A DNA stretch of 64,000 nucleotides from an uncultured Oscillospiraceae bacterium (GTDB lineage: Bacteria; Bacillota; Clostridia; Oscillospirales; Acutalibacteraceae), in contig CABULH010000013.1 of NCBI GenBank assembly GCA_902492455.1, forward strand, positions 1-64,000. Direction: 5' to 3'. How positions within the stretch are numbered: position 1 is the stretch's first letter; the number at the start of each line of letters is the position of its first letter. Positions 18,496 to 28,538 of the stretch are shown here, piece by piece. Both the position numbers and the translations under genes were made by a program. The notes under the pieces are model-generated. The model was not told where the DNA came from. It made no database searches and saw only the letters and a program-made list of their open reading frames with translations.

Positions 18496-18708
18496 ATGCT
18501 GGACAGAATTGCCTTGATTCTTGTTGTCATCGGAGCTATCAACTGGGGCAGTATCGGCCTTTTCCAGTTCGACATAGTAGCCTGGGCCTTTGGCGGCCAG
18601 GGAGCCGCTGTAAGCCGCGTCATCTACACGATTGTCGCGCTGGCGGGTATTTGGTGCATCTCCCTGTTCTTCCGTGACCGGCAGGAAATCATCGAACACA
18701 ACGATTGA
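18496..18708 (+). CDS. DUF378 small membrane protein
   Basis: A 70-residue protein with two transmembrane helices. The first carries the DUF378 signature IGAINWGSIGLFQFDIVAWAFG; the second is IYTIVALAGIWCISLFF, ending in a short charged tail. Function is unknown; members are widespread in Firmicutes. ATG 18496 follows AAGGAG at good spacing; the longer frame from 18460 has no site. A strong bidirectional terminator follows immediately, so it is monocistronic. The 219 nt upstream (18277-18495) hold no feature I can name. Confidence 0.88.
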   Translation: MLDRIALILVVIGAINWGSIGLFQFDIVAWAFGGQGAAVSRVIYTIVALAGIWCISLFFRDRQEIIEHND

Positions 18709-18713
18709 CCTAC

Positions 18714-18748
18714 AAAAACGCCGCGGACCATCCGTCCGCGGCGTTTTT
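18714..18748. terminator. Bidirectional terminator
   Basis: A perfect 15-bp stem with five A at its left foot and five T at its right foot and a 5-nt loop. It ends DUF378 on the plus strand and could stop minus-strand transcripts too. Confidence 0.92.
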
Positions 18749-18834
18749 GTATGATCCGGCACGCATAATCCGGGGGTAATCACATAAAATAAAGGCAACC
18801 GTCGCAACTCGGACAGAAAGGATTGGAATTGATT

Positions 18835-20133
18835 ATGATTAAAAAGGTCGTCAACGCGCCCTTGTGGACCAATATGCATACCGCTCCCGCCCAATATCCC
18901 TGGCTGGATACGGATATCACCTGTGATGTGGCCGTGGTGGGCGGCGGCATTGCCGCCGCTCTGTGTGCCCTGCGCTTTGCTCAGGCGGGCATGGATACGG
19001 TCATGCTCAGCGCCGCCCCTGTAGGACACGGCGGCACTGCCGTATCCTCCGGTATCCTCTCCCTCACGGGCGAGGACAGTTTTGCTTGCCTGGTGGATAA
19101 AATCGGTGCTGATCGGGCGTTGGACGCCATTACCCTGATGGAAGAAGCCATTGGCAATATTGAAAAGCTCTGCAGCGAATTCGCCGGTCAGGAAATTCCC
19201 GGCGGCGACTGCGGATTCCGCCGGATGGACTGCCTGCGGTACACGGAGAACGAACAGCTGGAGGGCCGCATCCGGCAGGAATACTCTCTGCAGCTGCACA
19301 ACGGTTTTGTAGCGGAGCTTCTCAGCCCTATCACCGCCAGTTCCCAGTTCACCTTCCCCATGGCCGCCGGGGTTTACACCAAAGGCGCGGCCGGTCAGGT
19401 GGATCCCTACCGTCTGGTTCACGCCGTTACAGCCCTCGCCAAGCAGCGGGGCGCCCGGATATATGAAAACTCCGCCGTCACCGCCATGCGCCCGGAAACT
19501 GCCGAAGGCGAGTATTCGCTCATGGAGCTGGACTGCTCCACCGGCCGCCGGGTAAAGGCGGATTACGCCATCGTGGCCGCGGGACTGGAAACCGGCCGGC
19601 ACTGCGGCGGTCTGGAGCAGACCCGCACCACCTATATGGTCGCTACCGAACCGGTGGAGGAATTTGCCGGATGGCGGGGCCCCTGCGTGATTCATCGTGA
19701 GGGCGATCCCCGCCTCTATCTCAGCGTCACGGCGGATAACCGCATCATCATCGGCGGGCTGGACAGCGCTTTGCTGGATGAAAAAGGCCGTGTGGCCGGC
19801 GCCATCGACCTGTCCGCCGCCGCGGAAAAGCGGATCGAGATGCTGGAATGCATCCTGAGGGAAATGTTTCCCGCCATTCGGGGATTGACGCCGGAATATG
19901 TTTATGCCGCCCGTGACGGACGCACGCCGGACGGCCTGCCGGTGATCGGCCGTCTGCCTCAGAAGAAGAATAAGGAAGCTGCCAGCCATGTGGCCTACGC
20001 TTTCTGCTGTGGCGATAACGGAATCCTTCACGCGGAAATTGCCAGCCGTCTGCTGCTGGAACAGGTGCAGGGCAAGGAAAACCATCAGCTGGGGCTCTTT
20101 TCCCCCAACCGCCATTGGCGGATTAAGCGATAA
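18835..20133 (+). CDS. FAD-dependent oxidoreductase (DAO family)
   Basis: A 432-residue flavoprotein. The N-terminal dinucleotide site is CDVAVVGGGIAAALCALRFA (GGGIAA near 36-41). The middle AAGQVDPYRLVHAVTALAKQ and the C-terminal YAARDGRTPDGLPVIGRLP are hallmarks of D-amino-acid-oxidase-type enzymes that oxidise amines, amino acids or glycerol-3-phosphate. The extra N-terminal 28 residues before the FAD fold include tryptophans typical of this subgroup. The substrate is unknown. ATG 18835 lies about 12 nt after AGAAAGGA; a TTG at 18823 is a less likely start. Confidence 0.85.
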   Translation: MIKKVVNAPLWTNMHTAPAQYPWLDTDITCDVAVVGGGIAAALCALRFAQAGMDTVMLSAAPVGHGGTAVSSGILSLTGEDSFACLVDKIGADRALDAITLMEEAIGNIEKLCSEFAGQEIPGGDCGFRRMDCLRYTENEQLEGRIRQEYSLQLHNGFVAELLSPITASSQFTFPMAAGVYTKGAAGQVDPYRLVHAVTALAKQRGARIYENSAVTAMRPETAEGEYSLMELDCSTGRRVKADYAIVAAGLETGRHCGGLEQTRTTYMVATEPVEEFAGWRGPCVIHREGDPRLYLSVTADNRIIIGGLDSALLDEKGRVAGAIDLSAAAEKRIEMLECILREMFPAIRGLTPEYVYAARDGRTPDGLPVIGRLPQKKNKEAASHVAYAFCCGDNGILHAEIASRLLLEQVQGKENHQLGLFSPNRHWRIKR

Positions 20134-20150
20134 TTCAATAGGGATTTTTT

Positions 20151-20190
20151 AAAGAGGCGGCCGTCCTTACAAGGATGGCCGCCTCTTTAG
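20151..20190. terminator. Bidirectional terminator
   Basis: A long stem AAAGAGGCGGCC.../...GGCCGCCTCTTT with one internal mismatch and a short loop, with six T just before it on the plus strand and TTTA after it. It separates the convergent oxidoreductase and XRE genes. Confidence 0.85.
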
Positions 20191-20209
20191 GCTTCGCAAA
20201 CAGCAGACT

Positions 20210-20527
20210 TTACGAACTTTTTCTGTCAATAAAGGTTTTTATAAATTCATAAAGGATACTTTCTTCCTCCGGGGTCATATCATAAAGCTTTATGGTGGGA
20301 ACTTTGTCTATGCCGAGAAGATAGTCAACGGAAATATGCAGGGCTTTCGCCAGCCTCTTCAGCCGCTCCAGGCTGGGAGATTTGATATTGTTTTCGTAGT
20401 TGGAAATCGTTTCTTTTTTCACGCCGATTCTCCGCCCCAGTTCCTCCTGGGTCCAATTCAGTTTCTGACGCAGCGCCTTGATTCGCAATCCAAAATCATA
20501 TGTCTCACAATCAATTTGATCGATCAT
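20210..20527 (-). CDS. XRE-family helix-turn-helix regulator
   Basis: A 105-residue repressor-like protein. Residues about 12-70 form the HTH_3 domain: LRIKALRQKLNWTQEELGRR, VKKETISNYENNIKSPS, LKRLAKALHISVDYLLGID. The C-terminal 30 residues (MTPEEESILYEFIKTF) are a short helical tail common in clostridial regulators and possibly a dimerisation element. Targets are unknown; the divergent gene at 20822 is the nearest candidate. The ribosome site (GAGATGG) is weak. Confidence 0.88.
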   Translation of the reverse strand: MIDQIDCETYDFGLRIKALRQKLNWTQEELGRRIGVKKETISNYENNIKSPSLERLKRLAKALHISVDYLLGIDKVPTIKLYDMTPEEESILYEFIKTFIDRKSS

Positions 20528-20577
20528 ATTACCATCTCATTCCACAATTCATTATCTAAAATTATACAGGAATGTAG

Positions 20578-20606
20578 TTGACTAATCGTTCTATTTATTA
20601 TAAAAT
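20578..20606 (+). promoter_or_regulatory. Promoter upstream of the gene at 20822
   Basis: TTGACT and TAAAAT with a 17-bp spacer. The transcript would have a leader of about 210 nt. Confidence 0.6.
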
Positions 20607-20821
20607 TAATCAATACGAATAGCTAACAACATACAGCGGCGAACCGATACTGAAAAGATATTTTCAATGCAGCATGCCACTCAGCTGCCGGCTAGAATAT
20701 TGTTTGACAGCTACTGTAAAATATCCGTCTCCTGATCCGAATCCCATCTCGCTTCAATGCCGTGAGGATAACCAATCCTCCCCCGGCTTAATTTTACATT
20801 CTTTTGAGAAAGGTGATGAAA
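20607..20821 (+). other. Long AT-rich leader or intergenic stretch
   Basis: About 215 nt between a good promoter and the start codon. I see a TTGACA at about 20702 without a matching -10, no T-rich terminator and no riboswitch core that I recognise. It is more AT-rich than the flanking genes. Confidence 0.4.
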
Positions 20822-21151
20822 ATGGATAAAAACGATAGAATCGCGGCAGCCGTAGAAGTCGCCTCCTGGATCACATCGTGTCCCGAAGACGCGGAACTGC
20901 TTTTGGACGCGGATAGGCAGGAAAGATTATCCCCCACGGATCATCTGCGGCTGATAGAATCCCTACAGAAAAAAGGCTTGGAATTCCTCATCCCGATTTT
21001 TTTGTATATCTCCAGGGATTCCTGTGTGATGGACAGCGCTTTGAGCTTACTCAAATACCAATGTCTGGCGATGCAGATGGAAACCAATGGTTTTGAAAAC
21101 ACCCTTGAAGAGGTAAAAAACAACATACGTATGCTGCAAATCACATCATAA
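20822..21151 (+). CDS. Hypothetical protein
   Basis: A 109-residue soluble protein, largely helical, with no family I recognise. It opens MDKNDRIAAAVEVASWITSC and has a hydrophobic patch LEFLIPIFLYISRD in the middle that is too broken to be a membrane helix. Start at ATG 20822, 6 nt after GAAAGGTG; the earlier ATG at 20816 is too close to it. It is divergent from the XRE regulator and is followed by a terminator. Composition is slightly AT-richer than its neighbours, so it may be acquired. Confidence 0.65.
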   Translation: MDKNDRIAAAVEVASWITSCPEDAELLLDADRQERLSPTDHLRLIESLQKKGLEFLIPIFLYISRDSCVMDSALSLLKYQCLAMQMETNGFENTLEEVKNNIRMLQITS

Positions 21152-21171
21152 CGGTTGGACCATGCATATTC

Positions 21172-21216
21172 AAAAGAAGGGACTCTTCGATGATTTTTCG
21201 GAGAGCCCCTTCTTTT
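21172..21216 (+). terminator. Terminator after the hypothetical gene
   Basis: AAAAGAAGGG-type left arm pairs with CCCTTCTTTT on the right over a 13- to 14-bp stem with one bulge, with a T-rich right foot. It insulates the clpB promoter region. Confidence 0.75.
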
Positions 21217-21230
21217 GATGCAAAGAAGCA

Positions 21231-21257
21231 TTAGCACTCAACTGTTAAGAGTGCTAA
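21231..21257 (+). promoter_or_regulatory. CIRCE operator (HrcA-binding site) of clpB
   Basis: TTAGCACTC, nine bases, GAGTGCTAA: identical to the CIRCE consensus on both arms with the canonical 9-bp spacer. HrcA represses chaperone genes through this element and releases it on heat stress. A TATACT at 21275-21280 could be the -10. The leader to clpB is about 100 nt. Confidence 0.97.
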
Positions 21258-21381
21258 TGTTCATAAATTATTCATATACTCGTAATTTCCTGTCTGCAAT
21301 TCCTGGGTATAGTAAAGTTATCGGATTGGGGCAGAATGAAAAGTTGCCCGCTTCCGTTTTGAAAGAAAGCAGGTGTAGCTT

Positions 21382-24000
<2,619 letters not shown>

Positions 24001-24009
24001 ACAAGACCG

Positions 24010-24039
24010 CGGCCCCGGAATCGTGAGATCCCGGGGCCG
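24010..24039. terminator. Strong hairpin between convergent clpB and sigma-factor gene
   Basis: CGGCCCCGG (24010-24018) pairs with CCGGGGCCG (24031-24039). The T-run after it is poor, so it may act as a 3' stability hairpin rather than a classic terminator. Confidence 0.55.
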
Positions 24040-24042
24040 TTC

Positions 24043-25665
24043 CTATGCGGGCAGCAGCAAAGTAATCAAAGACTCTTTCTGCTCCTCTGCCGGCGGCTGC
24101 AGAATACCGTTGTCGATCAGCCATTTGAGGCAGTGAAGCAAAAACCAGCCGTCGGAAAAGAACATATGCTGCAGGCTGAAAATCAGCGCTTTGCGCAGGT
24201 GGTGCGGCGTATCCGCTAGCGCCTTTCTCTGATACTCCTCCCGCAGCTTTTTCAGTTCCGGCCAGTGCCGCCCCTTCACCCGGTCTCCCGTCTCCAGCAG
24301 CGCTTTTTTTGACGCATCGTCGCAGATTCGGACGATCCGCAGCGCCTTCCGCCAATCCGTATCGGCCATCCCCGGTTTGACATATCCTCCTTCCGCCAGA
24401 CAGGCGTATTCCGCCGGGGAGAGGCTGCCGCCGTGCAGGAACCGGGCCAGCAATTCCATATCCCTGGCAGCGTTCCATGGATATCGCTCGTCCACCCGTT
24501 TGGCAGTCCACGCATTGTCGATCTGCCAAAGCATCAGCCCCTCCCGACTGTTCCAGCAGGGACCGCACCAATTCTGCATATCCTCAAAATACAGCGGCGG
24601 CGTCACATCCGACGCCTGCACTGAAGCGTAAACGATGTTGCAGCCGCCATCTGGCCGGAGGGTAGCCGCCTCCTCAAAGGAAACCGTCTCCTCTCGCAGC
24701 GCCTCTCCGCCTGTGGCGGCTAAATAGGGAATCAGCGCCCACAAGGCGAAATTCCGGTCGCCATCCGGGCAGATCACGCCTTCGCTGTCCAGTATTCCGC
24801 TGTGCAGCAGCTCCTCCGCCAGATCTCCGGCCACCAGCGCCGCAGCTTGGGAGTAAATCTCGCTTTGATAGGCATTCCATTCCGCAGTGGGCTCATCCAG
24901 CAGAATATTCGCCCAATACCGGCCCTCTTTTTTCATCAGGAGGCCGAACTCCTCCAAAGCCTCCGCCTCCGATTCCACATACACTGGGGATACTCCCAAG
25001 GCGTCGGCGATTTCATTGACCGTTTTTCCCCTTCTCCAGGTGCAGTAGGCGATATTCTGGACCAGCGTGCTGCGGAAAAAGTTGGAAAGGTCTCCCTTGG
25101 TTCCCGGCGAACCGCTGATCCCGCACAAAGAAAAGCGGATGGGATTGAATTTCAGCTCGCTTGCGTTTCTCATCGCTGTCATTCCTTTCTTCAAATCCTT
25201 TTTGGCCTCGAATAAATGCCACTTCACCGTGCCCAAAGGAATCGCCAGCGTCCCGGCGATCTCCTCCAGTTTTTTGTTTTCAAAATAGTACATCGTCACC
25301 ACTCGCCGCTGCACCGCCGACAGCCGGGCAATTTCGCTGCGCAGCCGATCCTCCGTCTCCCGGCGGGACACCCGTTCCTGCAGATCCTCTTCCGCGGCCG
25401 GTTCCTCCATCTCCTCCAGACCGATGCCGATGCCTGCCCGTTGCCTGCCCCGATAATAGTTGACCTGGGCGTTGTGGGCCACGGTCCAAATGAAGCGTTC
25501 CACGTCCTCGATATCCTCCCGCAGCAGCAGCGTCCGATACAGCCTCAGACAGATTTCCTGGGCCAGATCCTCCGCATCCTGGAGACCGGCGCAGCGCTTA
25601 AGGGCGAATCCGTATAAAGATTTTTGGTAAGCGGCGATAACCTGCTCGGCAGCTTCTCTGTTCAT
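24043..25665 (-). CDS. ECF-like RNA polymerase sigma factor with long C-terminal extension
   Basis: A 540-residue protein. Residues 1-160 are a sigma-70 group 4 factor: region 2 with LQDAEDLAQEICLRLYR and FIWTVAHNAQVNYYRGR, and region 4 with LSAVQRRVVTMYYFENKKLEEIAG and GTVKWHLFEAKKDLKKG. ECF factors are normally about 160-200 residues. The remaining 380 residues contain a second helix-turn-helix-like stretch (TVNEIADALGVSPVYVESEA) and a helical, Trp- and Cys-containing region of unknown role, without membrane segments. I start at ATG 25665 (MNREAAEQV); an ATG at 25719 lacks a site. It is divergent from the mltG-like gene. Confidence 0.82.
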   Translation of the reverse strand: MNREAAEQVIAAYQKSLYGFALKRCAGLQDAEDLAQEICLRLYRTLLLREDIEDVERFIWTVAHNAQVNYYRGRQRAGIGIGLEEMEEPAAEEDLQERVSRRETEDRLRSEIARLSAVQRRVVTMYYFENKKLEEIAGTLAIPLGTVKWHLFEAKKDLKKGMTAMRNASELKFNPIRFSLCGISGSPGTKGDLSNFFRSTLVQNIAYCTWRRGKTVNEIADALGVSPVYVESEAEALEEFGLLMKKEGRYWANILLDEPTAEWNAYQSEIYSQAAALVAGDLAEELLHSGILDSEGVICPDGDRNFALWALIPYLAATGGEALREETVSFEEAATLRPDGGCNIVYASVQASDVTPPLYFEDMQNWCGPCWNSREGLMLWQIDNAWTAKRVDERYPWNAARDMELLARFLHGGSLSPAEYACLAEGGYVKPGMADTDWRKALRIVRICDDASKKALLETGDRVKGRHWPELKKLREEYQRKALADTPHHLRKALIFSLQHMFFSDGWFLLHCLKWLIDNGILQPPAEEQKESLITLLLPA

Positions 25666-25769
25666 CACAAACGGCCTGTCCTTTCCGGTTTTGAAAGCTT
25701 TCACTTGTATAGACACCATTGTCGGAAAAAGGTTGGTTTTTTCTCATGGAAAGAAGGAAATTTTCAACA

Positions 25770-25798
25770 TTGCAAACAGCGGCAGACCGCTATATAAT
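25770..25798 (+). promoter_or_regulatory. Upstream promoter of mltG-like gene
   Basis: TTGCAA and TATAAT, 17-bp spacer. The 9-mer AGCGGCAGA in its spacer is repeated in the next promoter. Confidence 0.65.
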
Positions 25799-25820
25799 AA
25801 AAGGGAGTCGCCGCTATCGG

Positions 25821-25849
25821 TTGACGAGCGGCAGAATGATATCTATTAT
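25821..25849 (+). promoter_or_regulatory. Downstream promoter of mltG-like gene
   Basis: TTGACG and TATTAT, 17-bp spacer, with AGCGGCAGA at the start of the spacer (25827-25835). The leader would be about 58 nt. Confidence 0.6.
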
Positions 25850-25913
25850 AATGGATTCATCCGCCGTCGTCTATTAATATGAAGGCTGATCCCGCCTTCA
25901 GGAGGATTTCAAA

Positions 25914-26903
25914 ATGTCCAAAAAATCCCTTGCTCTTATTTCTTCTGCTGCATGTCTGCTTCTTCTGTCGGCCTGCTCCTCCCAAGATACCGACAGTTCA
26001 CTGCCAGTAACGACTTCCGTTGCTTCCTCGTCCACAGGCCCCACCCTTCCAGTGAATGATCCCGGCTCTCTTCCCTCCGAATCCGAAACCAGCCGGACGG
26101 AATCCCCCTCTTCAACGCCGGAATCCTCTGCCCCTCCCCAAACCACCCGTCCTCCGGCGACTACCCAGCCGCCCGAGCCCACTGCGCCGCCTACCGCGGC
26201 CACGGTCAACGTCACCATTCCCGAGGGTTTCACTCTGCCTCAAATTGCCGCCCGGCTGGAGGAAAAGGGTGTCTGCTCCAAAGCGGATTTTCTGAAAATG
26301 GCCCAAACCTATGATTTTTCCTATTACAGCCTCATCGGCTCGATGCCGGATAATTCCCACCGCTGCTTCAAACTGGAGGGCTATCTGTATCCCAACACCT
26401 ATAATTTTTACAAGGGCATGAAGCCGCAGGACGCCATCGGGGTGCTGCTGCGGGGCTCCCAGGCCAATATAGAGGGGCGGTACAGCTATTCCGGCATGAG
26501 CACTCATGATCTGGTGATCCTGGCCTCCATTATTGAAAAGGAAGCTCCCGGCGCAGCGGACCGAAAGCTGATCTCCGGGGTATTTCACAACCGGCTGAAA
26601 AAGGGCTGGAAGCTGGAAGCCGATCCCACCATCAATTATGTGGAAGATTATATCAAGCCCAACATCACCGGAGACAAGAATCGCTACAGCGCCTATTACA
26701 ATACGTATAAATGCGCCGCCCTGCCGGCAGGCCCTATCTGCAACCCCGGCGCTAGCGCGCTGGACGCCGCCGCCAATCCCACCGAAACAGACTATATGTA
26801 TTTCGTCTCGGATAAAGTAACGGGAGAGATCTACTACGCCGTCACTTATGAAGAACATATTCTGAACCTGGAAAAAGCCGGATATCCTCAAAACGCCGCC
26901 TGA
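25914..26903 (+). CDS. mltG: Endolytic transglycosylase MltG-like lipoprotein
   Basis: A 329-residue YceG/MltG-family lytic transglycosylase that cuts nascent glycan strands at the membrane. Unlike Escherichia coli MltG it has a lipobox (LLSAC, Cys21) instead of a transmembrane anchor, followed by a Ser/Thr/Pro linker to about residue 98. Next comes a LysM-like segment (VNVTIPEGFTLPQIAARLEE), then the catalytic domain with ASIIEKEAPG (Glu208/Glu210, one being the active-site acid), GVFHNRLKKGWKLEADPTINY, and AGPICNPGASALDAAANP. AGGAGG is 7-8 nt before ATG. Two promoters precede it. Confidence 0.9.
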   Translation: MSKKSLALISSAACLLLLSACSSQDTDSSLPVTTSVASSSTGPTLPVNDPGSLPSESETSRTESPSSTPESSAPPQTTRPPATTQPPEPTAPPTAATVNVTIPEGFTLPQIAARLEEKGVCSKADFLKMAQTYDFSYYSLIGSMPDNSHRCFKLEGYLYPNTYNFYKGMKPQDAIGVLLRGSQANIEGRYSYSGMSTHDLVILASIIEKEAPGAADRKLISGVFHNRLKKGWKLEADPTINYVEDYIKPNITGDKNRYSAYYNTYKCAALPAGPICNPGASALDAAANPTETDYMYFVSDKVTGEIYYAVTYEEHILNLEKAGYPQNAA

Positions 26904-26979
26904 TATCCCGCACGATTCGACCGAAAGCGACAAAAAAATATTATCCACTATCACTATAGCATTTTTAAAGAGGTTCTGT

Positions 26980-27003
26980 TATACTAATACTTTAGCGTAT
27001 ACT
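26980..27003 (+). promoter_or_regulatory. Probable promoter region of the hydrogenase operon
   Basis: Two TATACT hexamers (26980-26985 and 26998-27003), 18 bp apart. Neither has a convincing -35 hexamer. The downstream one matches the ATP synthase operon from -10 onward for 11 bases (TATACTGTAGT). Confidence 0.45.
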
Positions 27004-27013
27004 GTAGTTGTCC

Positions 27014-27031
27014 GTGTTTATTTTTTAACAA
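27014..27031 (+). promoter_or_regulatory. Candidate Rex operator
   Basis: The 18-bp site has left arm GTGTTTA, a T4 spacer and right arm TTAACAA. Against the Rex consensus TTGTTAA-N4-TTAACAA it matches 12 of 14 arm positions, the right arm perfectly. It lies just downstream of the -10, where a repressor would block transcription. Rex senses the NADH/NAD ratio, which fits an NADH-linked hydrogenase. Confidence 0.6.
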
Positions 27032-27091
27032 ACGGGCCGTCAGTCGTCACCCTTAAGGCTATAAAAAATCCGCAAGGAGGAAATGGCAAAC

Positions 27092-27589
27092 ATGCAAAAA
27101 AAGATCAGCAGTCTCCCGTTTAAGGGTACTCCGGAGCAGGAGAAAAAACTGCAGGCCGTCATCGCCGCCAATCGTCAGGATCCCAGCAAGCTGATGGCTG
27201 TGATGCAGGAGGCGCAGGAAATCTACGGCTACCTGCCTTTCGAGGTTCAGGAGATGATCGCCGACGGCATGAATGTGCCGCTGGAAAAGGTTTATGGCGT
27301 GGCCACCTTCTACGCCCAATTCGCTCTGTCTCCCAAGGGCTTGTACAACATCTCTGTCTGCCTGGGCACCGCCTGCTATGTCAAGGGCTCCGGCGATATT
27401 TTCAACCGGCTGAGCGAGAAGCTGGGCATCGGCGCCGATGAATGCACCGATGACGGCCGTTTTTCCCTCACCGCCTGCCGCTGCATCGGCGCCTGTGGTC
27501 TGGCCCCCGTCCTGACGGTTAACGAGGACGTGTACGGCCGGCTGACGGTGGACGACGTGGACGGCATCCTGGCGAAATACGCCGAATAA
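27092..27589 (+). CDS. NuoE-like [2Fe-2S] subunit of NAD(P)H-linked [FeFe]-hydrogenase
   Basis: A 165-residue thioredoxin-like ferredoxin subunit (HydC/HndA type). The four cluster cysteines are in SVCLGTACYVKG and CRCIGACGLAP. The N-terminal helical bundle (residues about 15-75, ending EKVYGVATFYAQF) is typical of NuoE. It passes electrons between the NuoF-like subunit and the hydrogenase. I favour ATG 27092, about 11 nt after AAGGAGG; ATG 27083 is only 2 nt from it. First gene of the operon. Confidence 0.92.
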   Translation: MQKKISSLPFKGTPEQEKKLQAVIAANRQDPSKLMAVMQEAQEIYGYLPFEVQEMIADGMNVPLEKVYGVATFYAQFALSPKGLYNISVCLGTACYVKGSGDIFNRLSEKLGIGADECTDDGRFSLTACRCIGACGLAPVLTVNEDVYGRLTVDDVDGILAKYAE

Positions 27590-27590
27590 T

Positions 27591-28136
27591 ATGCGGGAGT
27601 TATCCCTCAACGTCCTGGACATTGCTCAGAACTCCCTGTCCGCCGGCGCAACGCTGGTGGAGATCACCGTGACGGAGGATACCGCCGCCGATCAGTTAAC
27701 CATTGTTATCAAAGACAATGGCCGAGGCATGACCGGCGAGCAGGTTCGCAGGGTCAGCGATCCCTTTTATACCACCCGCACCACCCGCAAGGTGGGGATG
27801 GGCATTCCCTTGTTCCGCATGGCGGCGGAGATGGCCGGCGGCGGGCTGGAAATTCAGTCCGAACCCGGGAAGGGAACCTGCGTCCAAGCGGATTTCACCC
27901 TGTCTCATATTGACCGGATGCCGCTTGGAGATATGACCGGCACCATTTCTGCCCTGATCCGGCTGAACCCGGCGGTGGATTTTTTTTACCGTCATCAAAG
28001 GGACGGTCGGGAAGCGGTTCTGGATACCCGGGAACTGCGGCAGGTGCTGGAAGGGGTGCCTCTGGACGCCCCCGACGTCATGGAATGGATCGAGGGTTCT
28101 CTTACAGAACAGGAAACGGCAATTGAAAATACATAA
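27591..28136 (+). CDS. HATPase_c (GHKL-type) ATP-binding protein
   Basis: A 181-residue protein whose first 110 residues are a histidine-kinase-type ATPase domain: N box NVLDIAQNSLSAGA, G1 DNGRGM, and G2 GMGIP. There is no phosphoacceptor helix, sensor or membrane segment, so it is not a usual sensor kinase. The last 70 residues have no family I recognise. It starts 1 nt after the NuoE-like stop codon without its own clear ribosome site, suggesting coupled translation. Similar genes recur in clostridial hydrogenase operons; the role is unknown. Confidence 0.85.
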   Translation: MRELSLNVLDIAQNSLSAGATLVEITVTEDTAADQLTIVIKDNGRGMTGEQVRRVSDPFYTTRTTRKVGMGIPLFRMAAEMAGGGLEIQSEPGKGTCVQADFTLSHIDRMPLGDMTGTISALIRLNPAVDFFYRHQRDGREAVLDTRELRQVLEGVPLDAPDVMEWIEGSLTEQETAIENT

Positions 28137-28150
28137 CGGAGGTTAACAGC

Positions 28151-28522
28151 ATGAAAACATTAGCAGAGCTGCAGGCGATCCGCGATAAAGCCCGCGAAAA
28201 GATGACTGTGCGCGGCAACAATGAAGAAGCCATCCGCGTGGTAGTGGGCATGGCCACCTGCGGCATCGCCGCCGGCGCCCGCCCGGTACTCAACGCTTTT
28301 GTGGATGAGGTGGCCAAGCGCCATCTGAACAACGTCACCGTCACCCAGACCGGCTGTATCGGCATGTGCCAGCTGGAGCCCATCGTCGAGGTGTACGCTC
28401 CCGGTAAGGAAAAGGTCACCTATGCCAAGGTTTCGCCGGAAAAGGTGGCCCGCATTGTGGCGGATCACCTGGTCAACGGCAACGTGGTCGCCGAATACAC
28501 CGTCGGCAGCCTGATGAAATAA
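28151..28522 (+). CDS. Thioredoxin-like [2Fe-2S] ferredoxin subunit (HndB type)
   Basis: A 123-residue protein of the (2Fe-2S) ferredoxin fold with cluster cysteines in GMATCGIAAGA and TGCIGMC. In Desulfovibrio-type NADP-reducing hydrogenases the equivalent subunit is HndB. It probably relays electrons within the complex or has an accessory role. One of the usual four cysteines is not in the common spacing, so the cluster would need checking. GGAGG is well placed before ATG. Downstream gene is 16 nt away. Confidence 0.88.
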   Translation: MKTLAELQAIRDKAREKMTVRGNNEEAIRVVVGMATCGIAAGARPVLNAFVDEVAKRHLNNVTVTQTGCIGMCQLEPIVEVYAPGKEKVTYAKVSPEKVARIVADHLVNGNVVAEYTVGSLMK

Positions 28523-28538
28523 CGAGGAGGTATAAGCG

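Noticed and set aside
18469..20115. 548-codon minus-strand frame opposite the FAD oxidoreductase and DUF378
   Set aside because: Spans two real genes and a strong terminator on the other strand; shadow of GC-rich coding sequence.
20702..20720. TTGACA as an extra promoter for the gene at 20822
   Set aside because: No -10 hexamer stands at 16-18 bp from it; the nearby TAAAAT is only about 7 bp away.
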